This document shows, piece after piece, positions 31,870-43,119 of a stretch of 64,000 bases of DNA (its first letter is position 1; each line of letters opens with the position of its first letter). Position numbers and translations under genes: made by a program. This DNA comes from Nemertoderma westbladi (taxonomy: Eukaryota > Xenacoelomorpha > Nemertodermatida > Nemertodermatidae): the NCBI GenBank assembly GCA_032718475.1, contig JAUCBJ010003721.1:91371-155370 (forward strand), written 5' to 3'. Under the pieces are notes generated by a model, which was not told the origin of the DNA, searched no databases, and worked only from the letters and a program-made list of their open reading frames with translations.

Positions 31870-33719
31870 GAGTGAACTCAGGCAGTGGAAATGAGATCAT
31901 TCCAGGCTTCCCGATCCTCCATAGTTGTCGCAATTTCGTTTCTCCCAAGTTCAGTATCCCTTTCAAGTTGATCTATATATGTTATGGCCGGTCGTCCACG
32001 ACTACGCTTTCCATGAGTTGGTTGCCAGAAAAGTAGATCTGGTATGACTTGGTCTTTACTTCGCCAGCAGTGCCCACTGAATCTTAATCTGCATTCACGG
32101 AGGGTGGTTGATACAGGTGGTGTTCTACCATAAAGCTCGGCGTTTGTCATGTGTTGTTTCCAGCTGATGTTTAGGGCTGCCCTTAGTAGTCTTGTGTAGC
32201 AACCATCAATTCGTTGTTGAAGTGATTTAGTCAGTGTCCAGGTCTCACCCCCGTATAAAAATACACTTTCCACTGTGGCTCGAAAGAACTTAGTCTTCAG
32301 GTTCCTGGAGAGATCTGATTTCCAGATGGTATCCAAGCCTTTGCTTTCCTAACCTCTATGTTATTTTTGCTACTTTCTATCCATGATCCAAGGTACTGGA
32401 AGTCGTCGAACTTCCTTAGTTGATTATTATCAATGGTTGTCAAGTCTCAATCAACATTAAAGGTCATGAATTCGGTCTTTGGTAGCATTTATATGTAATC
32501 CAACCTCCTTAGCAGCTCTCTCCACTTTATTTAGTAGAAGCTGTGCATCTGCTAGCGTATTAGATAGAGAGCAGGGTGATGTCATCCGCAAAGTCGGTGT
32601 CTGTGACTGTAGTTGCCGGATATCATTACTTATGCGTTCTTGAAGTGTGAATCCCAGATCTTCACCCTCTGTGGCCGTCCTCATTGCGTAATCCAGCGCA
32701 ATTACAAATAGTAATGGTAGTAATAGTAATGTGTCACCTTGCAGTACGCCAGCCAGGATTGAGAAAAACTCAGTTTCACTATCTGGTGAGAGTACCCGTG
32801 CTTCTGCGTCACAATAGAACAATCCAATGCCAGCAACAATTACTTCTGCTATTCCATAAGCTCTTAGGATTTCAAGCATTTTACCTCTATGGATGGAGTT
32901 GAATGCCTTCTTGAAGTCCACAAAAGTCATGACTGCGGGGAGATTCTTTGACTTAATTCCATCAATCAGTCTCCGCAGTGAAAGTATCTGAGCTATAATC
33001 CAAGCAAGTTGCTGAAGTGATATTTCCACTTCTCAACACATTCTCTTTTAGGACTATCGGCTTTGAGGCGCCCCTTTGCAGAACTTTTCCGACCAGATAC
33101 CTCATTTACAGTTAAGGACCAGGTAAGTGCCAGGTAAGTCTTGATTGTTGCTGTATGTGAGCAGTTGTAATTGCTTCCATTTTATCCTGTATGTACTTTT
33201 CCTGGCTGATGTTGTAGGCCAATTTAAGATCGTCCTTAGCTTTCTCAACCTTGTTAATGTTAATGTTTTCGGTTGTTGGTTGGTCGGTTTTTACTTTGTA
33301 TGCTATCTTAAGATCTTCTCTCTTACAAGTAACCTCAGAGTTTTGCCATGGCACATACTGTTTTCGTTTGGGTTTCTGGGGGATTATGCCTTTTAGCTGA
33401 TTCCTTGTGGGCTGTTATTGTTATTATATTCTGGTATATTGAATCGGTGGACGTATACTATTTGTTTAACCAGGCGCCCTCCTGGATTTTACTCCTATCA
33501 GGGCTGGCCTTCATCCATTGACTGAAGTGCTTCAAAGCTGTTTTGAACTTCTACTGTGTAAGCATCCTTTACTGCATTGTCAGTTCTGAGTTTCTCAAAG
33601 TCATAGTTGATTTGCTTACTTGTCCTGGGTTTGCTGGCTCTAAAACTGAGCTGTATGCCTCGCAGTTGATCATGGTGTTTCTCCACTTTTTGTTTATACA
33701 GTAATATATTATTCTGCAA
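31870..33719 (-). pseudogene. LINE copy D, frameshifted
   Basis: Minus-strand pieces in order: 33719-33498 (linker with VKDAYTVEVQNSFEALQS), 33354-33112, 33029-32457 (VMTFVDFKKAFNSIHRGKM and GVLQGDT; the DFADD region is out of frame near 32590-32600) and 32336-31878 (thumb with FLYGGETWTLTK, CRLRFSGHCWR, HGKRSRGRPAITYID). It is related to but clearly distinct from copies A-C. Multiple frameshifts make it dead. The C-terminal RLRFxGHCxR and GxRxRGRP words are typical of RTE-like and related animal LINEs. Confidence 0.85.
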
Positions 33720-33759
33720 GTAAGGGTTTCTTACAAGTCCATGCTATTAATAGCATAGC

Positions 33760-34736
33760 TAGTGTTGTATGAGACTGGAAAGAAAGAGGGGAAATATGAA
33801 ACAATTGACACGAAAAGTTATCTACAAACAGCAGTACAAAAATTTACATAAACAAACAAAAAACATAAGTCGGCAACCATTATGGAATCGAGTTGTGAAA
33901 ATGCAGTATGAAAATTTAAGACGTCAGGAAAAAAAGAAGATAAAGAAAAAAGTTATAGATGGTGGGGAATCCGAATGTATTAATGAAAGGATGTGCGCTG
34001 AGTGAGAATGAGTTGAGACCGAACAGAAACCAGTTAGAGCCCGAATTATTTTAAAAATTTAATTAAGCTTTAAAATATTTTTTTTTCAATTTTTTTCAAG
34101 AAAGTTCGCTTCATTTTATTGTCACGAAGATTGCTTGAGATGGAATTCCAGATCTTAGGACCTTGAAAAGAGAGCGAGTGACGCGCAACCTCGAGTAGTT
34201 CACGATATGAGTTTACATAAATTCCCGTGCGAACATTTCGACGTCATCTACAAGGTGGAATCTTTTGTTTCTACTGGTCCCAAGAAACGATCCAGTTCAG
34301 ATGAACCAACCAATAGTCTGGGATGAAGTTCTTTTGGGAAATTGCCTGGACTTAATGAGACACGGACGCACTCACTCTGGTGAGAAACCCTATAGCTTCC
34401 GTGTGTAGTAAATCATACGCCAGGACTGGCGATTTAACAAAGCACCAATGCACTCACTCTGGCGAGAAACCGTTCAGCTGCCGAATCTTCTTTAAATCTT
34501 TATCTGATAGCTCAGCACTAATACGCCACCAACGCACGCACACTGGAGAAAAACCGTGCAGTTGTACATAATGTAGTAAATCATTCAGCCACAGCTCCAA
34601 TCTAACAACCCACCAACGTATCCACACAGGAGTAAAGCACTGCGTCTGTACCGTTTTGCGGTAAAGCTTTCTCGGTTATTCCTATTTATCGACCCATAAA
34701 CGAAACCACCACATTGTGAAGAATCAGTGAACAGTT
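33760..34736 (+). pseudogene. C2H2 zinc-finger segment, copy 1, broken
   Basis: Begins with a basic 70-odd residue stretch (33790-34005, NLRRQEKKKIKKKVIDGG) and, after a frame break, shows zinc-finger debris: a start-like MSLHKFPCEH at 34211, and later linkers of the TGEKP type (34410-34560) with HxxxH and CxxxF pieces in different frames. It matches 59580-60500 but has an internal deletion near 34265 and many indels. LINE copy C is inserted at its right end. The family would be a nuclear DNA-binding protein; this copy cannot encode one. Confidence 0.7.
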
Positions 34737-34746
34737 GTGTTACGAG

Positions 34747-35810
34747 ATTATCAGATCAGTATACGATGGTTCGACAACATTTGTGTCTACTGTTGATGGT
34801 GACACAGAACCATTTGAAGTGTTATGGGGCGTCCTCCAAGGAGACACACTTGCACCATTCTTGTTCATTATTGTGGTTGACTATGTTCTACGCATGTCCT
34901 TAGATCATCATAATGATGATGGGGTGATGATAACTCCACCTACTGGCTCCAGAAGTCGAGGAAATCCTGCCAAGTACCTAACTGATCTAGACTTTGCTGA
35001 TGACTTAGGAGTACTCTCAGAATCATTAGAGGGAGCCCAGCGGCTCCTCAGCTCATTAGAACATGCTGCTTCTAGTGTTGGTCTTTTTATTAACTCCAGA
35101 AAGACAAAAATTCTGACAGTTAACTTTGAAAGTCCTAGGCAAGTCTCTGATCGGATGAGCATAAGCTCAAAGGATGGTATGCTTGAGCATGTGGACGACT
35201 TCTGTTACCTGGGATCATGGATCCGGAAGTCAGGTGAGGACCTTCGAATACGTAAGGGAAAGGCATGGGCAGCCTTGAATAGGCTTTCCAGGATTTGGAA
35301 GTCACCTAGAATTAATCGGAAACTTAAGGTCCGATTATTCAGAGCAGCAGTAGTTCCAGTACTCCTCTACGGGAGTCCATGCTGGGCTCTAACTGCTGAG
35401 GACACCAAATCTCTGGATGGCACATTCACAAGAATGCTACGCCGGGTACATTGTGTCAAGTACAATGCACACATCTCCAACCAGACACTATATAACATTG
35501 GAGGTGTCTCATTGGTTCCCCCAAGCTTGACACTAGAACAAAATCGCCTCCGCTTTGCAGGACATTGCTTTCGCCGTGAGGACCAGCCAGTGCATAATCT
35601 TGTACTTTGGCAGCCTCATGGAGTGAATAAGCATGGTGGACAGCCCATGACTTTATTGAGACGCATCTTAAAGGACACTGGCCTTAAAGATGCGGATGAT
35701 CTAGCAAATGTCATGGGTGATAGGGAGTTGTGGCGGTGCAATTTTGTTGACAAGCCGGCACAGCATTCTTAAAAATGCAGCTGCAATGCAGCATGCCGAT
35801 CCTAGTAGTA
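34747..35810 (+). mobile_element. LINE copy C, 5'-truncated, open frame
   Basis: A 1.06 kb LINE insertion with a 10-11 bp target duplication, GTGTTACGAGA (34737-34747 and 35811-35821). Its single frame runs about 340 codons to 35772 with no interruption. It covers GVLQGDTLAPFLFI, LDFADDLGVL (catalytic), the thumb with PVLLYGSPCWALTAED, and the C-terminus NRLRFAGHCFRRED...NFVDKPAQHS. The 3' UTR is under 40 bases and ends GATCCTAGTAGTA. The first part of the reverse transcriptase and the endonuclease are absent, so it is dead on arrival, but it is the youngest copy here. Confidence 0.93.
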
Positions 35811-35821
35811 GTGTTACGAGA

Positions 35822-36335
35822 GAAGGTGTAAAGTTGTGCCCTCCGTTTACAGATTTATATAGTATTTTATTCATATACAGTATGCATATTCTGATAGCTT
35901 AGACAACATTCTATTTTTCTGATGTCTTATGATTGGTTTCAGAGTTCAGGAGTTTAGTATACAATCCTATTATTATACGGCAGTGATTTTTTATGTCCTT
36001 TTATTTGACTTTTTTAGTCATTTTTTTTTTACGAATTATGCATAATGACTTTTGTTGTCCTTTTAATGACTTTTATTGTCCTTTTAATGACTTTTTATGT
36101 ATGTATTTCTTCAAACTGTCAGACTGCTGATTTCTGGACTGTCAGACAGTTGATTTCACTATGCCTGTGCCAAAACATTCCATGATTCCATGATTTATAA
36201 ACTATGAGATAGATTTCTATATGCGCCTGTGGTAAAAAGACTCTATATTTAATAGTTTGTGGTTGTTGTCGATAATCGATTACCACATGACGTAGCAAAA
36301 CACTCATTTTATAGCCAAAAACAATTACCAATTGA
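35822..36335. other. Non-coding, T-rich
   Basis: No gene recognised. 35985-36100 repeats the word TGACTTTTATTGTCCTTTTAA. A purine-rich counterpart (GGACATAAAAAAT..., 37535-37565) lies beyond the 68-bp array in inverted orientation, so the array could sit inside an element of about 1.6 kb; I could not define ends. Confidence 0.35.
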
Positions 36336-36339
36336 TGGA

Positions 36340-37165
36340 AAGGAGCAGGTTAAGTTCGAGTTTTCTAACCAAAACAATAAACAGTCACTTTACCAAATCA
36401 GGGAAAGGAGCAGGTTACAGAGACGGGATTTTCTAACCAAAACAATAAACGATCACTTAACTAATTGAGGGAAAGGAGCAGGTTACAGAGGCGGGATTTT
36501 CTAACCAAAACAATAAACGATCACGTAACTTATTGAGGGAAAGGAGCAGGTTACAGAGGCGGGATTTTCTAACCAAAACAATAAACGATCATTTAACTAA
36601 TTGATGGAAAGGGACAGGTTACAGAGGCGGAATTTTCTAACCAAAACAATAAACGATCACTTAACTAATTGAGGGAAAGGAGCAGGTTACAGAGGCGGGA
36701 TTTTCTAACCAAAACAATAAACAATCATTTAACTAATTGAGGGAAAGGGGCAGGTTACTGAGGCGGGCCTTTCTAACAAAAACAATAAACGGCCACTTTA
36801 CCAATTCAGGGAAAGGAGCAGGTTACAGAGGCGGGATTTTCTAACCAAAACAATAAACGATCATTTAACTAATTGAGGGAAAGGAGCAGGTTACAGAGAC
36901 GGGATTTTCTAACCAAAATAATAAACGATAACATTACCAATTGAGAGAAAGGAGCAGGTTACAGAGGCGGGATTTTCTAACCAAAACAATAAACGATAAC
37001 ATTACCAATTGAGGGAAAGGAGCAGGTTACAGAGGCGGGATTTTCTAACCAAAACAATAAACGATCACTTAACTAATTGAGGGAAAGGAGCAGGTTAAGG
37101 CCGGATTTTCTAACCAAAACAATAAACAGTCACTTTACCAAATCAGGGAAAGGAGCAGGTTATCC
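36340..37165. repeat. 68-bp tandem array
   Basis: About 12-13 copies of a 68-base unit: GGGAAAGGAGCAGGTTACAG, AGGCGGGATTTTCTAACC, AAAACAATAAACGATCA, then CTTAACTAATTGA. Copies are 85-100% alike by eye. The first half of the unit also occurs as single copies at about 13328, 19628, 29330 (reverse), 49360 (reverse), 23785 and 785, so the array seems to be an expansion of a dispersed element fragment. Confidence 0.93.
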
Positions 37166-37169
37166 GTAA

Positions 37170-38605
37170 CACTACTTAGACAGTAGTCATGATCCATTAT
37201 TGATTATAAAACTAATACAGTAATAGGCCTAAATTATGTGAAAGGTATATCCACATTTTCCACAATCCTGCAATCCAGTTTGGCCTATCAATTATTTAAA
37301 ATTTATTAGCACAACCGGTAGGCCTACCATTACCGTATTTAAATGGTAGGCTACACAGTAGGCCTATAGCAGTACCGGTGCCGGTACTAAAATACAGAAA
37401 TACCTGCTTTATACCTACATCTGTACATACAATACAGCAAAATAGTGCTATATATACTAATACCGGTACTGATAGCCTGAGAGAACAGCAGTAGAGAAAC
37501 CGGTAGCATGGAACCTAACATTAGACTTTTGGAGGACATAAAAAATAAAAAAAAAAGGACAAAAAAAGGATTTAAACGGACAATAAAAATTATTGCGTTA
37601 TTATACTGACTGGAATTACTGAATTATTGTCCGGTCTGCATGTCTGCCTATGTAGTGTAAATAATGTTAGTATTTTTTGCACCATAAGGATTTGGTAGAT
37701 ATTAACTCAAACAGTCACAGGTTCTGTCAGTCGACAATAGTTAGGTTGTTTGTATTAGGATACTGTCGGACTGTTTATATTACAATTAGGCCTAAACTGC
37801 GCGTCTGTATCAGTGCAGCTGCAGCAGTGTATTGTCTTGTCTAGATATAATACTTTACAGCTATAATAAAATCCAGAGTTCTTGTGCGTATGATCAAAGT
37901 ACTATCTGACTATAGTTTTCATCACTTGTCAGCCTGTATAGGTTTACCAGACAGCCAGGACTACTGCAGGTTGACATGAGGAGGTTGGTGGTTGGCGTAC
38001 GTATTAGTGTATTCATAGCACCACGTGAATGGACGATGTCACCGTGTGGCCGTCACAGTGCAAAAAATAGGCAAAAGCACAAATACATTATTAAACATGA
38101 AATTAGACCAGTCAGCCGTGAGACTTTGACTTTAGATCAGTAAGATAGGCCTACCGGACCGGTCTGCCGCCTGCCATCCTAACTGATTAAGGCCTCAGCA
38201 GCAACTACTTTACGGTATGGTACCAGGCTTTCAGGTACGGTACGGTCACTCATTACCGGTGGTACTGCATTAGAACAGGCCTCTGCTCTCTGCTGTACTG
38301 ACGGTAGGCTACATGCAGATTTGTCAACCGGCTGAGCGGTATGGTACCTTTTATTGCAGTTATTCAGTTATTGTTATGTCTGTTTGTTAGCAGGGTTGCC
38401 TAGCGCCGACTAGTTGACGTTGTTTTTTTTTAATTTGATAATTTTTAATTTGGAGAAAACTATTGTACAATAAACCGATAAATTACGTACAAACTGACAA
38501 ATAATTATAAATATAATGTACATAAATATTCGGTTACTGTCAGACTGTTGAAGGATTACCATGATAATGACAATGTATTATAATTGAGAAACCATTTATT
38601 AGCGG
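37170..38605. other. Non-coding stretch
   Basis: No exon recognised on either strand. It is rich in the palindromes ACCGGTA and TAGGCCTA, for example near 37318-37325, 37350-37385 and 38140-38160. Confidence 0.4.
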
Positions 38606-38608
38606 TCC

Positions 38609-38735
38609 TACGAATTACTCAAAAAACACAAAATTACCCAAAAATACACAAAAAAACACAAAATTATACAAAAAAACACAAATATTTACCCAAAAAACAC
38701 AAAATTATCCAAAAAACTTACCCAACAAGCTGACA
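38609..38735. repeat. ACACAAAATTACCC repeat
   Basis: Starts TCCTACGAATTACTCAAAAA and consists of about eight AAACACAAAATTA-type words. It is a diverged relative of 13197-13420. Confidence 0.6.
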
Positions 38736-38758
38736 AGTCAACAACAATTTATATCCTA

Positions 38759-39935
38759 CAGGGTATCGAACGACCTGGAAAAGGCCGGGAAAAAATTAAA
38801 CTGGGAAAAACCTGGAAAATGCAGAAATGCCTAGGAAAAATATCATGTAACCAGGAATTTTTCATATTTTGAACAACATGTTCAAAGGTGGTGAAGTTAG
38901 TAAAATAATTACCGATTTTTTATTTATTATTTTTATTTATTTACTATTTATTTATTAAAATTAAAAGCTAGAAGGTAAAACCTTATTCCAACCATAATAT
39001 CAAAGAAGGCAGTTGTTAAAAAGAGTAATGTTAAAAAATACTAAACATAATACTGATAATACTAATCAGCCACTAAAGGCCACTATTAAACAGCACAACA
39101 TGTCAATAAAATAAACCGCACAAATAAAAGGTACCGGTATTGAATTGAATTGAATTTGTTTAATGACCATATCAGGAACACACATTACAGTAAAATAAAC
39201 AACTTAATCAGAGTAAAATAATACAATATAAACAACAATTAATATATATGTTAGATATATGAACTTTAGAGATTTAATATTAATTATTAGATTTAAAGAT
39301 ATTATGTCTTTACGTAAGATTTCTGATTTATAGGCTTATTAAAATATTATGCAAATAGTCTTCCGACCATGCTTGTTGTTAGCACCATTGGCTTCTAAAG
39401 TAAGTATGTATTTTAAGATCTAAAATAAAACCAGTTCCACGAAGTTTGCATAGATCAAGTAGTCAATGCACTGAATGTCACACAATGTCACATATTTATT
39501 TGAGAAGGGTTGTGCTCATAAATTAAACAAGCCTTTTATTGATAAAAGGTTTTTTATTGATAAACTTGTGAATTGTTGCTAAAACTTTATGTGAAAACTT
39601 TTTGCTAAAACAGTAGACAGGCTGAACGATGAGATAGCTGAGCTATAAAACGACTCTGAGTTTAGTATTTAATAAAACATACTAACTTGGGAGGGTAAAT
39701 TATAATTCAATGTATTTTGTACATAAATTTTTTTTTTTTTAATATAATTTGATAGGAAATGTTAACATGAAATTTAGGTTAAGTGGAAATCAAATTATAA
39801 TATATTTTTATGTATTACATTATGTCATCTAAACCGGGAAAATTCACAAATGAACCAGGAAAAACCGGGAAAAGGCCGGGGAAAAACCGGGAAAAGGCCG
39901 GGGAAAAAACATGCCAAAATCGTTGGGACACCCTG
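38759..39935. mobile_element. 1.18 kb element with CAGGGT ends and 5-bp target duplication
   Basis: Left end CAGGGTATCGAACGA and right end (T)CGTTGGGACACCCTG are inverted repeats with a few mismatches, and the 5-bp duplication TCCTA is perfect (38754-38758 and 39936-39940). Both subterminal regions carry AAAACCGGGAAAAGGCCGGG words in direct repeats, densest at 39834-39905. The interior is AT-rich with no coding potential. The ends and duplication length place it with the CAG-type, 5-bp-duplication group seen at 8-13 kb. Confidence 0.85.
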
Positions 39936-39940
39936 TCCTA

Positions 39941-40635
39941 TAAAAAGGTATAAACTGATAAGTTATTGCATATTGGTGTACCCATGTGTTTTGGTATCGG
40001 TAGTGCGATTTAGTATTTTGGTTAGGTTAGATATTGCTGTATCGAATAGGGCCTAGGCCATACATAGCAATACGATGGGGGAGGGGGGGGGGGGGGGGCA
40101 TAAATCAGGGGCGAGCAAAATTCAAAAAATATGCTCCATAAGTTGACTTATCCGGTGGAGAAAGGGGGGGTGGGGGGGGGGGGGGGGGGGTTTAGTTATA
40201 AACTAAACACTAATATACTGATATAACAGTTTACAGTTTATTTTTGAGGTAGGCCTAATCAACTATTATTTGCGTCCAATTTCCAATGGAGAGGGATGAA
40301 TTTTTATTGCGTCCAGTTCCCGGCACCATCAAAAATCCTTGAGTACAGCAGGAGTAGCTCAGACCGTTGTACAGTGCACAGTGAGAGCCACTACTGGTGA
40401 CGTAATGAATGTTGGACACTAGGACACTCCCATATTTTTACTTCAGGTACTGGAAGTTACTGGTTTGGTCATAAATTCTGCACATTGCATTATATTTATC
40501 ATGGTCGTTGTCATGGGTGCTGTCAATGTAAGAGGGGATTTCACTAGAGCCGGCTAAAGTTCCTATTTCGGTCGTATCAGGAGAAGCAGATCGTGGTACA
40601 ACTAGTGGATCAGGAGAAAAATGATAGTATATCTT
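39941..40635. other. Non-coding, two long G runs
   Basis: G runs at about 40078-40099 and 40166-40190. A piece of the TTGCGTCCAGTT MITE end lies at 40265-40325. I recognise no exon. Confidence 0.4.
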
Positions 40636-40664
40636 TGAACATTATTATTGTTTTCACTTATTTC

Positions 40665-41396
40665 AATTGAACATTTATTATTATCTATTTAAATACTAAA
40701 GATAATAACAATAAAGACAATAAATCAAATGTATACTTAGGCCTTTGGGAAATTGCAGCAAGATATGCCGATGGAGTGGGCTTAAAATATTACATCGGTT
40801 TTAACCTAACAAGCTCGGAAGTTGAAGAGCTGTTGAATAAGTGGAATGATGAGAAAAATGATAATGGATATTTTCCTTTATCTGACCGTATTAAAGCCAT
40901 AGTAAATGAAGAAACCAAGTCTTGTACTATTACAACAAAGTACAAAGGAATCAATTACTTAGACCTCAATATTTCTGATAAAGCTGTTATTGAGTATTTA
41001 AGAGGTGAAATGAAAAAAGGTTGCATCAGATCAAGTTACTACCGAAGGTTATGTCTCTCTTCAGAAGAAAGCTGATATTGGTGAAATACCAAGCTGCCAA
41101 GCGTATCTACTGTTTTACCAAGTGCATTTATATCAAGTGCTACTTCACCATCGAGTTTGTATAGACTGGTGGAAAAATCTATCTCAGATAAATCTGAGAT
41201 GGAAGTTTTACCAAGAAAGAACAGTCATGTACCATTCATGTCTACCGGTGGTTCACGAGTTTCAAAAAGGTCAAGTGATCCTTTTCGTGATGTATCAAAG
41301 AAAAAAAAAGCAAGTCCAATAATACCAAACATTGAGACAATTGATTTAGAAGAGTCAGTTGATAGTCAGCTTCACAGCAAAACTGATGGAGAATAG
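40665..41396 (+). pseudogene. Unknown AT-rich gene, frameshifted
   Basis: The plus strand is protein-like across three successive frames. Frame 1 is open from about 40667 to 41073 and contains VYLGLWEIAARYADG and KGINYLDLNISDKAVIEYL. Near 41022 another frame reads VASDQVTTEGYVSLQKKADIG. From about 41090 a third reads SSATSPSSLYRLVEKSISDK and ends at 41396 with a lysine run and the acidic PNIETIDLEES. The composition change at each break suggests one ancestral protein with a folded N-terminal half and a Ser-rich, possibly disordered tail. No ATG suits the start, so an upstream exon or decay is possible. I do not recognise the family. It lies 360 bases before the RING gene on the same strand, with the same base composition, so I infer the same origin. 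Confidence 0.5.
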
Positions 41397-41758
41397 AAAG
41401 TTTGGGGTAGTGGTAGTATAACTCTTTTATGGTAGGTTGTTCTCTTAGGTGAACTGATGGTAGATCATAGTCCCATGATACGTTTTTCTCATGTGTTTCT
41501 GAAATGATAATATATATTTTAATTTTTTAGGTTGTAACAATTAATTGATAAAACATAGTATTAGAATCAGTTTTGTCACGAATGGATTTCCTCGATTAGT
41601 AGGTGACAATTATTCATAAATAGAAAAACATTTTAACTGTTAAAGGTTTGTGTTTCCATACTTAGAACAAAACGGATTCATTAGATATTATTGTGCATAA
41701 CTACGGTATAGTATTATTTATACGATGATTGGTTTATAAAGTAATTAAAACATTTAGT

Positions 41759-42610
41759 ATGGAACAACTAGGTTCAGCAATTTATTCTGGATTACATTTA
41801 TTACGAAATACTAATTGCCCAATATGTGATGATAGAATACAAAATGGGTGTTATATTTGTCTTAATAAACACGCAACCTGTCGAACTTGTTATCTGACAA
41901 TGTTGAATAATAATAATAATAATGATATACCAATGTGTATTTCCTGTCCATTGTGTCGTTCAAAATTATTAATTGGATTATTTCAGTGGAAAAAATTAAG
42001 TAATTATTATTATACATCAGATAAAGGCAGTGGTCACCACCCCAGGAGGGGTGATAATATATGCTGGAGTATATTCTATACATATATAATTGACAGAGCT
42101 GAAATACAGTTTCCAAATTGGAATAGACAACAAACTAAGATTATATTAAAGTTTAATTTAAACTTAAATGAATTGATAATTAATACAAATTCTGTTCATA
42201 ATGATGTATTTCCCACTTTCTCAAATCTCTGGTTTCTCTCAGGTGATCACATTAATTATGATCGATTTACAATTGATGCAATGAATTATATTTATTATAG
42301 GAGGATAAAAAAATTGCGATATCATTTCCGATTTCAAGACTTGTGTATTAGAGTACACTATTTTGTGATCTGTCATATATTACATCGAAACATTACTAGC
42401 AGTATGATTTGCTACAAAAGAAGAATCCCACCTCGAAATTCTCAACCTAAGGAATTAAAATTTTCAGATAAATATAGATTATGTCATCGTGATTCGATGT
42501 CACATTATTATAATCAAGATAAAATTAGATTTGCGGCAAGAGTTATATTCAATAATGGAACTTGTACATGTCGATTGGGTGTAAATATATGTCCAAATGG
42601 AACGTACTAA
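41759..42610 (+). CDS. SIAH-type RING finger protein, intact, unknown role
   Basis: A 283-residue uninterrupted frame from ATG 41759; longer starts would use non-ATG codons. Residues 20-66 form a C3HC4 RING: CPIC (20-23), Cys34, His38, Cys41, Cys44, and CPLC (63-66). The spacing C-x2-C-x10-C-x3-H-x2-C-x2-C is exactly that of SIAH/sina ubiquitin ligases, with a six-Asn insert before the last pair. The rest (tryptophan and tyrosine rich, LNLNELIINTNSV, then a Cys/His-rich tail TCTCRLGVNIC) is not recognisable to me and does not clearly match a SIAH substrate-binding domain. It probably acts as an E3 ubiquitin ligase. Its neighbours are a zinc-finger frame and a polymerase-like remnant, so it may be a captured host gene in a viral or Polinton-like element. 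Its survival while neighbours are broken is notable. Confidence 0.7.
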   Translation: MEQLGSAIYSGLHLLRNTNCPICDDRIQNGCYICLNKHATCRTCYLTMLNNNNNNDIPMCISCPLCRSKLLIGLFQWKKLSNYYYTSDKGSGHHPRRGDNICWSIFYTYIIDRAEIQFPNWNRQQTKIILKFNLNLNELIINTNSVHNDVFPTFSNLWFLSGDHINYDRFTIDAMNYIYYRRIKKLRYHFRFQDLCIRVHYFVICHILHRNITSSMICYKRRIPPRNSQPKELKFSDKYRLCHRDSMSHYYNQDKIRFAARVIFNNGTCTCRLGVNICPNGTY

Positions 42611-42787
42611 CAAGCAAAGCTATGAATATGTATTCATTATATAACAAAATTAATTAAACCAATCATCGTTTTAGAGTGTATTATCAATTATATATATAAT
42701 GATGTTTCTTATTTATTTAAAATATTTAATTTAATTGGTTAAAATGTGTTATAAATATTTTATATTGTTTATTATATTTAGGTGATA

Positions 42788-43090
42788 ATGGATAAGTTAT
42801 TATGTTGTCCGTTCTGTAAAATTGAAACATGTAAAAGAAATTATTTAACTCATATTAATTCACATTTCGGTGAGTATAGATGTCCTACCTGTCACTCGAC
42901 AACATCAAAGCTTGATATTTGTGAACGTCATAACGCTTCATGTGACAGTGAAATTGAATATTTTCGACATAAACCAATCTGTTCAAAATGTAACATGGAA
43001 TATATATTAGAGGATTATTTACGTCACGATTGCCACATTAAATATTATTATACTAGAAAGCATAATTTAAATAATGTGTCCTACAATTAA
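42788..43090 (+). CDS. Small Cys/His zinc-finger protein
   Basis: About 100 residues from ATG 42788. Visible metal-binding pairs are CCPFCKIETC with HINSH following, YRCPTCHS, CSKC and HDCH. Their spacing suggests two or three tandem TRAF-like or C2H2-like fingers (CPFC...H...H, then CPTC...H...C, then CSKC...H...H). SIAH proteins follow their RING with a SIAH-type zinc-finger pair, so this could be the second half of a gene whose first half is the RING frame 170 bases upstream, separated by a stop or an intron. It is AT-rich and has no signal peptide or membrane segment. Confidence 0.5.
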   Translation: MDKLLCCPFCKIETCKRNYLTHINSHFGEYRCPTCHSTTSKLDICERHNASCDSEIEYFRHKPICSKCNMEYILEDYLRHDCHIKYYYTRKHNLNNVSYN

Positions 43091-43119
43091 AAAAAAGGAT
43101 AAAGGTTGATGAATCAATA

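Noticed and set aside
36340-37165. CRISPR-like array with 68-bp period
   Set aside because: The part between conserved blocks is also repeated, so there are no spacers; its unit is a dispersed repeat.
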